Positions 1 to 5,256 of a DNA stretch of 6,574 nucleotides are shown in pieces (position 1 is the first letter of the stretch; the number at the start of each line of letters is the position of its first letter). Under the pieces are notes generated by a model. That model did not search any database and was not told the origin of the DNA. It worked only from the letters and a program-made list of their open reading frames with translations. The DNA is from Pseudomonadota bacterium (lineage in GTDB: Bacteria; Pseudomonadota; Alphaproteobacteria; Rhizobiales; Hyphomicrobiaceae). Made by a program: the position numbers and the translations under genes. The stretch spans positions 1-6,574 of the forward strand of contig JAKAXS010000168.1 of NCBI GenBank assembly GCA_021816505.1, written 5' to 3'.

Positions 1-43
1 CCGATCTCTTGCGTCCCAACTTCGCGGGTGCAAGTCTACGCTC

Positions 44-66
44 ATATTCGGGGGAATATTGGGGGA
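44..66. repeat. Short G-rich tandem repeat, ATATT(C)GGGGGA twice
   Basis: Bases 44-55 read ATATTCGGGGGA and bases 56-66 read ATATTGGGGGA, so the unit is repeated head to tail with one C missing in the second copy. The same bases also form a 6-bp inverted repeat (ATATTC 44-49, GAATAT 54-59, GGGG loop). From memory, paired TTTGGGGGTA-like repeats are often found beside tRNA-proximal attachment sites of integrative elements. No tRNA end or integrase is visible here, so the role is unknown. Confidence 0.4.
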
Positions 67-104
67 CGGCGCAGGACGATCAGGGACGTCCGACGCTGTG
101 AAGG

Positions 105-139
105 AAAGCCGGTCCGAGATTCGGGCCGGTTTTCTTTTT
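105..139 (+). terminator. Rho-independent terminator of an upstream gene
   Basis: The arms CCGGTCC (109-115) and GGGCCGG (123-129) pair over seven positions with one G-U pair. The stem is lengthened by AAAG (105-108) against TTTT (130-133), the loop is seven bases, and the T-rich tract runs on to 139. Orientation is for + strand transcription, so it should end a transcript entering from the left. A 32-codon reading frame open from base 3 stops at 99-101, four bases before the stem. It could be the tail of that gene, but it is too short to recognise. Confidence 0.75.
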
Positions 140-367
140 GCCCAATCGCCTACGCTCCGAAAGTTTCTCCGTAGGCACGCAAATTTTCCAAGTGCGACAA
201 TTTCGTGGCGTCAAAGGCACAGGGCTTTTGAATAGCGAACGCATTGCTGGACCCTTGCGCGGACTCCGCTTGAGTCGCTCGCGTTAATCTCTCTAGAGTG
301 ACGTATGGGTAAAGCGGCACGCAACGTACCGCTGACATGGGACGCTACTCTCGGGGAGAAGGCACAA
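140..367 (+). promoter_or_regulatory. Leader and putative promoter region of the first FadL gene
   Basis: I see no supported gene here. The region has a 6-bp dyad (CCTACG 149-154, CGTAGG 170-175) and a 5-bp dyad (GACTC 262-266, GAGTC 272-276). A weak sigma-70-like pair is TTGAGT (270-275) and TAGAGT (294-299) with an 18-bp spacer; each hexamer matches the consensus at four of six positions. If used, transcription would start near 306 and leave a leader of about 60 bases before the ATG at 368. The hexamers are poor and this is only a candidate. Confidence 0.25.
353..362 (+). promoter_or_regulatory. Ribosome binding site that sets the start of the first FadL gene
   Basis: GGGGAGAAGG lies just before the ATG at 368, and its GGAG core (355-358) is nine bases from that ATG. 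The in-frame ATG at 305 has no comparable purine-rich site and would add 21 residues before the signal peptide. The site therefore favours 368. Confidence 0.7.
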
Positions 368-1669
368 ATGCGCGTCACACACCGGAATAAGAAATGGCTT
401 CTAGGTTCCGTCGCACTCGGCGCGATGGCAGCGAGCGCTGGAAGCGCCCTGGCAGGCGGCTTCGACGTTCGTGAGCAGTCGGCATTTTTCCAAGGCACGT
501 CTTTCGCTGGCGCCGCAGCGGGTGGTTCGAGCCTTAGCTCGATCTTCTGGAACCCCGCCACCTCATACATTGTCAGCGATGGCATCACGACGGACAGCAA
601 CTACAGCCTGTTCCTGCCTGAGATGAACGTAGAAGCTGATCTGGTCAACGGCGGTCCGTGTGCAGGCCGCTGCGAGGCGGATTTCGGCAGAGACGCCATC
701 ATTCCAGCAAGCTATGCGGCTTATCGCTTTAACGATAAGATGGTTCTCGCAGTCGCGATGAACTCGCAGTTCGGCCTGACAACAAAACCCGACGACATGG
801 GTTGGGCTGGGCAAGGGCTCGCTCAGACCAGCAAGATCTTCAGCCTCAATCTGAACCCCAGCGTTTCGTATCAGGTGACTCCGGGCGTTACAGTTGGCGT
901 GGGCCTCCAGGTGCAGTACCTCGAGATCAAACGCCTGCGTACCGTGCTTTATGACGCTAATGATGCAGACGATATCGGTGTGGGCGCGACGGCCGGCATT
1001 AACATTACACCGTTCCGTGGCACTTCAGTCGGCTTGGGCTATCGCTCAAGGATCGAGCACGATGTTGAAGGCGATTTCGACAACATCGCAGTTCCGGTTG
1101 CTGCAAGCGGCGATCTTAAGGCGACACTCGAGACGCCCGATAAGGTCACTTTGAGCATCCGTCAGGAACTCGGTCCAACGGCTCGTCTGTTCGGAACTGT
1201 CGAATGGACAAACTGGAGCCTGCTCGACGTCGTTCCAGTCGACATACCGCTGCTGGTGCCAGGTGTCTCGGCCGCGATCGAAGCGAACTGGGAGGACGGC
1301 TGGTTCTACTCAATCGGCGGCGAAGTTGACGTGTCGCCGAAATTGACCCTACGTGCCGGTGCCGCTTACGAGGAGTCCCCAATTCAGGACGACACCTCTC
1401 GCCTCATCCAGTTGCCTGACAACAACCGTATCTGGGCAAGCGTAGGCGCCACCTATAATTGGAGCGACACGACTAAGATCAACCTCGCCTATTCACACGT
1501 CTGGGTGGAGGACGGCGATATTGAACGCACCTCGTTGATCGGTCCTGCCGGAGGCACCTTCGTTGGCTCTGCAGAAGACAACGGCGCCGACATCATCTCA
1601 GTCGGCGTGACGACCAAGCTGGACTGGCTGCTCGGCGGCCGTCACTCGGAACCGGCACCGCTGAAGTAA
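368..1669 (+). CDS. FadL/OmpP1-family outer membrane transporter, paralog 1
   Basis: The 433-residue product is a predicted outer membrane beta-barrel of the FadL/Toluene_X family, whose members bring long-chain fatty acids or other hydrophobic compounds across the outer membrane. A signal peptide is clear: basic RVTHRNKKW, hydrophobic residues 11-28, and an ALA|GG cleavage site after residue 29. The mature N-terminus GGFDVREQSA with the NPA motif (62-64) is the family's hatch region, and the rest is alternating beta-strand sequence. The length fits the family. The start at 368 is preferred over 305 because of the ribosome binding site and the signal peptide. Cys98 and Cys102 lie in a probable surface loop and are absent from paralog 2. 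The chain ends in PLK rather than an aromatic residue, so about a dozen residues probably follow the last strand. The substrate cannot be told from sequence, and FadL itself is not proven. Confidence 0.9.
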   Translation: MRVTHRNKKWLLGSVALGAMAASAGSALAGGFDVREQSAFFQGTSFAGAAAGGSSLSSIFWNPATSYIVSDGITTDSNYSLFLPEMNVEADLVNGGPCAGRCEADFGRDAIIPASYAAYRFNDKMVLAVAMNSQFGLTTKPDDMGWAGQGLAQTSKIFSLNLNPSVSYQVTPGVTVGVGLQVQYLEIKRLRTVLYDANDADDIGVGATAGINITPFRGTSVGLGYRSRIEHDVEGDFDNIAVPVAASGDLKATLETPDKVTLSIRQELGPTARLFGTVEWTNWSLLDVVPVDIPLLVPGVSAAIEANWEDGWFYSIGGEVDVSPKLTLRAGAAYEESPIQDDTSRLIQLPDNNRIWASVGATYNWSDTTKINLAYSHVWVEDGDIERTSLIGPAGGTFVGSAEDNGADIISVGVTTKLDWLLGGRHSEPAPLK

Positions 1670-1694
1670 GCAGCGCCGCACCGTCGCTAAAATC

Positions 1695-1726
1695 AAAAGG
1701 CTGGCACCTCGGTGCCAGCCTTTTTT
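1695..1726 (+). terminator. Strong rho-independent terminator after the first FadL gene
   Basis: GGCTGGCACC (1699-1708) and GGTGCCAGCC (1711-1720) form a perfect stem. Because a two-base loop is impossible, it closes on a CTCG tetraloop. AAAA (1695-1698) pairs with the first of six T residues (1721-1726). It begins 25 bases after the TAA stop, which argues that the two FadL genes are separate transcription units. Confidence 0.92.
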
Positions 1727-1751
1727 AATCCGTGTCCATGTGTTTGCGCGG

Positions 1752-1780
1752 TGACATGCGTCATCGAACAGATCTGTGCG
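1752..1780. promoter_or_regulatory. Two adjacent dyads upstream of the second FadL gene, possible operators
   Basis: The first dyad is TGAC-ATGC-GTCA (1752-1763). The second is the perfect palindrome ACAGATCTGT (1768-1777), which extends to 16 bases (1765-1780, CG at one end and CG at the other) with one mismatched pair. They lie between the terminator of paralog 1 and the start of paralog 2, where regulator sites would be expected. I do not recognise the binding protein. Confidence 0.35.
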
Positions 1781-1788
1781 CAGGGCCC

Positions 1789-1844
1789 AGTCGTGACTTC
1801 CCATACGACTCATCTCAGCAATACTGGTGAGCAATTTTTGCTCA
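1789..1844. promoter_or_regulatory. Further dyads in the leader of the second FadL gene
   Basis: AGTCGT (1789-1794) and ACGACT (1805-1810) form a 6-bp inverted repeat with a 10-base spacer. TGAGCAA-TTT-TTGCTCA (1828-1844) is a perfect 7-bp inverted repeat, 40 bases before the ATG. The second could be an operator or an RNA hairpin in the leader. It is not followed by a T tract, so it is not a terminator. I could not choose a convincing -35/-10 pair here. Confidence 0.3.
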
Positions 1845-1884
1845 TCGGCCGGGATGACCCGCCGAAGCGCGGCGGGGAATTCAC

Positions 1885-3147
1885 ATGAACGTCACGAAGG
1901 TCGCTTGGCAGGGGACGTTGGTCGCCGCAGCGCTCACGATGTGCACGAGCGCATCGGGCGCACTCGCCGGCGGCTTCGAAATTCGCGAGCAGTCCGCGTT
2001 CTTCTCCGGTACCGCCTATGCCGGCACCGGCGCCGGTGGCTCCAGCCTCAGCTCGATCTTCTGGAACCCGGCCGCCTCCTCGTTCGTCACGTCAAGGATA
2101 ACAACGGACAGCAACTACACGCTCGTGCTGCCCAACGTCGATCTGCACGCCGACAGCATCAATCCAGCACTATCTCCCGGCACGGACATGGACGTCGACA
2201 TCGGGCGCGACGCTCTGGTCCCGGCCAGCTACTACGCCTATCGCTACAACGATCGTATCGTTTTCGCCGCCAGCATCAACGCTCCCTTCGGACTGACAAC
2301 GAAGCCCGACAACATGGGCTGGGCGGGCGCCTACCTGCAGCAAACCAGCAAGGTCTTCAGCTTGAACGTGACGCCGAGCGTCTCGTATCAGTTGACGCCG
2401 CACATCTCGGTCGGCGCAGGTCTGCAGATTCAATATTCCGACATCAAGGCGCTGAACACGTCGCTGTATCAAGCGGACATGGACGACATCGCCGTTGGCG
2501 GCACCGCCGGCATCAACATCACGCCGTTTCGCGGAACGTCGATCGGCTTGGGCTACCGCTCGCGCATCGAGCACGACTTCGAAGGAAAATTCGTCGCTGG
2601 TGGGGCGAAGTTGCCTGCATCGGCCTCGCTCGATACGCCCGACAAGGTCAACCTCAGTCTTCGCCAGGAACTGACATCGAATACCCGCCTGCTCGCATCC
2701 GTCGAATGGACGAACTGGAGCCTACTGCAGACCGCGCCCGTGATCGTCGCCGGTGCGCCGGCGGGCAATCTGGTCTTCAATTGGGAAGACGGTTGGATGT
2801 ATTCCGTCGGCGGTGAGTACGATGTGACGCCAAAGCTGACAATCCGTGGCGGCATCTCGTACGAAGAGTCACCGATCCAAGATGCCACGTCGCGCCTCAT
2901 CCAGCTCCCCGACAGCAATCGTACCTGGTTCGGCCTCGGCGCAAGCTACAAGTGGAGCGATATGACGACCATCAACGTCTCCTACTTGCACGTGGAGCTT
3001 CAGGAGTCGCGGTTCGATCGCGTCGCGGTCACTGGTCCCGGCACCATCACCGGCAACGCCGACGTCAACGCCGACGCGGTGTCTGTCGGCCTCACTATGA
3101 AGATGGAAAGCCTCTACGACCTGCTTCCCGGCAGCGGCGGCAAATAA
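1885..3147 (+). CDS. FadL/OmpP1-family outer membrane transporter, paralog 2
   Basis: The 420-residue product belongs to the same FadL/Toluene_X family as the gene before it. The signal peptide runs to ALA at 26-28, and the mature chain starts GGFEIREQSA with NPA at 61-63. The start is supported by GGGGAA at 1874-1879, five bases before the ATG. The two proteins align over their whole length; in the first 55 mature residues I count 40 identities. Long shared blocks include GLTTKPD, AGINITPFRGTS, EWTNWSLL and EESPIQD. The main differences are in the probable surface loop around residues 86-105, which lacks the CxxxC of paralog 1, and in the region after residue 380. This pattern suggests duplication followed by loop divergence, perhaps giving different substrates. 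A Cys at residue 20 follows LTM, which is not a proper lipobox, so a lipoprotein is unlikely. The gene ends two bases from kdsA. Confidence 0.9.
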   Translation: MNVTKVAWQGTLVAAALTMCTSASGALAGGFEIREQSAFFSGTAYAGTGAGGSSLSSIFWNPAASSFVTSRITTDSNYTLVLPNVDLHADSINPALSPGTDMDVDIGRDALVPASYYAYRYNDRIVFAASINAPFGLTTKPDNMGWAGAYLQQTSKVFSLNVTPSVSYQLTPHISVGAGLQIQYSDIKALNTSLYQADMDDIAVGGTAGINITPFRGTSIGLGYRSRIEHDFEGKFVAGGAKLPASASLDTPDKVNLSLRQELTSNTRLLASVEWTNWSLLQTAPVIVAGAPAGNLVFNWEDGWMYSVGGEYDVTPKLTIRGGISYEESPIQDATSRLIQLPDSNRTWFGLGASYKWSDMTTINVSYLHVELQESRFDRVAVTGPGTITGNADVNADAVSVGLTMKMESLYDLLPGSGGK

Positions 3148-3172
3148 CGTCAGGCCGGAACGGTCTGACGTT
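3146..3172. terminator. Hairpin shared by two convergent genes, likely bidirectional terminator
   Basis: AACGTCAG (3146-3153) pairs perfectly with CTGACGTT (3165-3172). The stem continues inward through one G-U and three G-C pairs to a GAA loop, about 12 bp in all. It begins inside the TAA of the second FadL gene and contains the last codons and the stop of kdsA. The T tracts on both sides are short and interrupted (GTTTC to the right; GTTATTT in the kdsA direction), so termination may be only moderate. Confidence 0.55.
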
Positions 3173-4010
3173 TCATGACAGCGTCCAACGCCATCAAGTC
3201 ACGGATCAGCGCCTCGAAATCCTTGAGCGGCACCATGTTCGGTCCGTCCGAAGGCGCGCGGTCAGGGTCTTCGTGCGTCTCGATGAAAAGCCCCGCGACG
3301 CCGACAGCGACCGCAGCGCGTGCCAGCACGGGCACGAAGCGCCGATCGCCACCGGAACTCGTTCCCTGCCCGCCCGGCTGCTGCACGGAATGCGTGGCGT
3401 CGAAGATCACCGGCGCACCCGTCTCGGCCATGATGGGCAGCGCGCGCATATCGCTGACCAGCGTATTGTAGCCGAACGATGCGCCGCGCTCCGTCAGCAA
3501 CACGTTGGCGTTGCCTGAGCCGACGACCTTGGCCAGCACATTCTTCATGTCCCAGGGGGCGAGGAACTGACCTTTCTTGATCTTCACCACGCGACCTGTC
3601 TGCGCGGCGGCAACGAGCAGATCCGTCTGCCGGCACAAGAACGCGGGGATCTGCAGCACGTCGACAACGGGCGCGACGGCCGCGCAATGCGCCACCTCGT
3701 GAACGTCCGTGACGACGGGAAGCCCCAACGTCTCGCGAATTTCGGCAAACACCGGCAGTGCTTCGCGCAGGCCAATGCCGCGCTTGCCGGCAATCGAAGT
3801 GCGGTTCGCCTTGTCGAAACTCGACTTGTAGACGAGGCCGATGCCGAGCCGCCCGCAAATCTCCTTCAGCGCCGACGCCATCTCGAGCGCGTGCGCCCGG
3901 CTCTCCATCTGGCAGGGTCCGGCGAGCAACGCGATGGGCGATGCATTGGAAAAGGTGACGCTGCCGGCGCTCACGGACGCGGCAGGCTTCAGAGTGCTGT
4001 GATCGTTCAT
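3150..4010 (-). CDS. kdsA: 3-deoxy-8-phosphooctulonate synthase (Kdo-8-phosphate synthase)
   Basis: The 286-residue product condenses phosphoenolpyruvate with arabinose-5-phosphate to give Kdo-8-phosphate, the cytoplasmic precursor of Kdo in the lipopolysaccharide core. It is a full-length TIM-barrel enzyme. Family blocks are LLAGPCQMES (28-37), YKSSFDKANRTS (61-72), TDVHE (101-105), LQIPAFLCRQTDLL (119-132), KKGQFLAPWDMKN (145-157) and FDATHSVQQPGG (203-214). KANR separates it from DAHP synthases. Cys33, His207, Glu244 and Asp255 have the same spacing (174, 37, 11) as the metal ligands Cys11, His185, Glu222 and Asp233 that I recall for the Aquifex enzyme, so this is the metal-dependent class. 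Enterobacterial metal-independent enzymes have Asn at the Cys position. The ATG at 4010 has no clear Shine-Dalgarno sequence. The gene faces the second FadL gene and has its own upstream region, so it is not in an operon with pyrG here. Confidence 0.97.
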   Translation of the reverse strand: MNDHSTLKPAASVSAGSVTFSNASPIALLAGPCQMESRAHALEMASALKEICGRLGIGLVYKSSFDKANRTSIAGKRGIGLREALPVFAEIRETLGLPVVTDVHEVAHCAAVAPVVDVLQIPAFLCRQTDLLVAAAQTGRVVKIKKGQFLAPWDMKNVLAKVVGSGNANVLLTERGASFGYNTLVSDMRALPIMAETGAPVIFDATHSVQQPGGQGTSSGGDRRFVPVLARAAVAVGVAGLFIETHEDPDRAPSDGPNMVPLKDFEALIRDLMALDAVMKRQTVPA

Positions 4011-4131
4011 ACGCCGCTTATAGCGCGAGGCAGCGCGTCAGACGAGCCGTTGAAACACTTGTAAACAGAGCGCCAAACCAGGTGCCGACGGCGCAAAAAT
4101 ATGACGCAATTCCTTAGCCTTCTTGCCTTGC

Positions 4132-4152
4132 GGTCCAGATCGCGCCTGGACC
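4132..4152. promoter_or_regulatory. 7-bp dyad between kdsA and the response regulator gene
   Basis: GGTCCAG (4132-4138) and CTGGACC (4146-4152) form a perfect inverted repeat around a 7-base centre. No T tract follows on either strand, so it is not a terminator. It sits about 120 bases before kdsA and 130 bases before the response regulator, and could be an operator serving either direction. I do not recognise the motif. Confidence 0.35.
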
Positions 4153-4199
4153 ACGCTTCGCTCCGATTTCCGATCAATACAGATGCACAGCATCCGGAT

Positions 4200-4224
4200 G
4201 GAACGATGATCAGCCTTAAGAGTT
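4200..4224 (+). promoter_or_regulatory. Putative EcfG-type (general stress response) promoter
   Basis: GGAAC (4200-4204) is followed by 16 bases and AGTT (4221-4224). The alphaproteobacterial general stress sigma factor EcfG recognises GGAAC-N16/17-CGTT, so the -35 element is perfect and the -10 element differs at one base. Transcription would start about 50 bases before the ATG at 4282, on the correct strand. A match of this length can occur by chance, but its position and the type of gene it precedes support it. Confidence 0.45.
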
Positions 4225-4281
4225 AAACCACCCGCATGCCAATCCCTGGCTAACGGCCTAAATTTTCAGGAGTAATCGGAA

Positions 4282-4647
4282 ATGAGCGATCTGACAGGAC
4301 GTCGGATTATGCTGGTGGAGGACGAACTTCTGATTGCCCTCGATCATGCGGACCGTTTGAAGCGGGCTGGCGCCGATATCGTGGGGCCGTTTCCCTTGGT
4401 CAGTCAGGCGCTGGAGCACCTGGAAACTGGCGACAAGATCGACGCCGCGGTGATCGATTTCGTGCTCGCCGACCGCAACAGCGAAGATTTACAGGACGCG
4501 CTCGACAAAAAGAACGTGCCGTTCGTCATCGTCACGGCATATCCGCGCGTGCTCGTGCGGCGCGACAACGTTCATGCCGTGCTGTCTAAGCCGGTGACGA
4601 CCGAGGAACTGTGCGAGACCGTCATGACGGTGTGTGGGCGGGCCTAG
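4282..4647 (+). CDS. Single-domain response regulator (receiver domain only)
   Basis: The 121-residue product is one CheY-like receiver domain with no output domain. Receivers accept a phosphoryl group from a histidine kinase and act by protein contact in the cytoplasm. Visible residues are the acidic pair Glu13-Asp14, phospho-acceptor Asp59 (AAVIDF), Thr85 and Lys103 (SKP). The aromatic switch residue usually found three before the lysine is Val100 here; Tyr87, two after Thr85, may take over. PFVIVTAY (80-87) resembles the PFxFATGY motif I recall for alphaproteobacterial FAT GUY regulators, several of which work in the general stress response, but the match is partial. AGGAG at 4268-4272, nine bases before the ATG, is a strong ribosome binding site. 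No kinase gene is in the window, so the partner is unknown. The stop codon overlaps that of the convergent Uma2 gene. Confidence 0.9.
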   Translation: MSDLTGRRIMLVEDELLIALDHADRLKRAGADIVGPFPLVSQALEHLETGDKIDAAVIDFVLADRNSEDLQDALDKKNVPFVIVTAYPRVLVRRDNVHAVLSKPVTTEELCETVMTVCGRA

Positions 4648-5192
4648 AGAGGTTGAAACAGAGCCGCGACGGGAAGGCTGACTCCCAACGCCTCGAGCTG
4701 AAGCTGTCCCTCGTTCGCCAGTACGGTCGTGATTTTCCCATGCGGATCGCGCGCGTGATGCACCACCGTCTTCTCGAGGGGATCGACGATCAGATAGTGC
4801 CGGACGCTTGGTAGCTTGAAGTAGCCTTCGAGCTTCTTCGTCGTGTCGACCGTCTTGGTTCCGGGGCTCAGGATTTCCACGACGAGGACGGGATCCGACA
4901 CGATGACGGTGCCGTCCTTCAACGCCTCGCCGCCGTAGACCAGCGCGTCCGGTTCATAGGCAGACGTTTCGCTGATGCGCACCGCCATGCCGTCACCGAC
5001 AGCGTGATACGGCGTGCCTTTCAGCGCCTGCATCAACGCTATGATCACGTAGACCTTTGTATTGATGTGTTCGATACGCTGCGCGTTCATCGCGATAACC
5101 TGGCCGTCGACGAGCTCGTAGCGCCCGCGCGGCTGCTCTTCGAGCCAAGCCAGGTAGCGATCGACCGTCATGGATTTGAGGGCGACGTTCAT
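4644..5192 (-). CDS. Uma2-family protein (DUF820), PD-(D/E)XK nuclease-like
   Basis: The 182-residue product matches the Uma2 family, which has a restriction-endonuclease-like fold; the cellular role of most members is not known. Family features in order are YELVDGQVIAM (25-35), YEPDALVYGG (79-88), DPVLVVEILSPGT (100-112), a Lys-Lys-Leu-x-x-Tyr segment (119-124) and PSVRHYLIVDP (128-138). Asp82, Glu106 and Lys119 or Lys120 are the likely active-site residues, so the protein looks intact. The length is typical. The start at 5192 is chosen because the family N-terminus fits; only a weak AGG lies upstream, and Met8 has no better site. It begins 64 bases after the pyrG stop on the same strand with no T-rich terminator between, so read-through from pyrG is possible. 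No antitoxin-like partner is visible. A defence role would be speculation. Confidence 0.88.
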   Translation of the reverse strand: MNVALKSMTVDRYLAWLEEQPRGRYELVDGQVIAMNAQRIEHINTKVYVIIALMQALKGTPYHAVGDGMAVRISETSAYEPDALVYGGEALKDGTVIVSDPVLVVEILSPGTKTVDTTKKLEGYFKLPSVRHYLIVDPLEKTVVHHARDPHGKITTVLANEGQLQLEALGVSLPVAALFQPL

Positions 5193-5256
5193 TACGCGAG
5201 CCTAGCACACGCATCCGCAGGCTGAAAACACACCGCCCGGCCTTGCCTTAACCAGC

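Noticed and set aside
1..43. 3' end of a tRNA gene before the G-rich repeat
   Set aside because: The segment around GGGTGCAAGTC lacks the TTC of a T-loop and its flanks do not pair as a T-stem.
150..338. 62-codon open frame on the - strand in the leader of the first FadL gene
   Set aside because: There is no ribosome binding site, no recognisable motif, and it overlaps the likely promoter region of the FadL gene.
305..367. Upstream in-frame ATG that would extend the first FadL gene by 21 residues
   Set aside because: It has no good ribosome binding site and would place a hydrophilic stretch before an otherwise standard signal peptide. The ATG at 368 has GGAG nine bases upstream.
1738..1830. 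30-codon frame between the two FadL genes
   Set aside because: No Shine-Dalgarno sequence precedes its ATG, it starts just after a terminator, and the peptide has no recognisable feature.
1885..1947. Lipoprotein signal in FadL paralog 2 (LTMC, Cys20)
   Set aside because: Met directly before the Cys does not fit a lipobox, and a normal ALA|GG signal peptidase I site lies eight residues later.
992..2592. Different codon usage in the two FadL genes as a sign of recent transfer
   Set aside because: In the AGINITPFRGTS region I count 15 of 24 codons ending in G or C in paralog 1 against 22 of 24 in paralog 2. In the NWEDGW to NR(I/T)W region the counts are 37 of 50 and 35 of 50. The difference is not consistent.
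1827..2816. Long overlapping frame of 329 codons across the second FadL gene
   Set aside because: Its product is arginine- and histidine-rich and low in family signal, as expected for an out-of-frame reading of GC-rich coding DNA. The overlapping FadL frame is clearly the real one.
4644..5192. Uma2 gene as part of a toxin-antitoxin or defence system
   Set aside because: There is no partner gene, methylase or other defence gene nearby. Its neighbours are housekeeping and regulatory genes.
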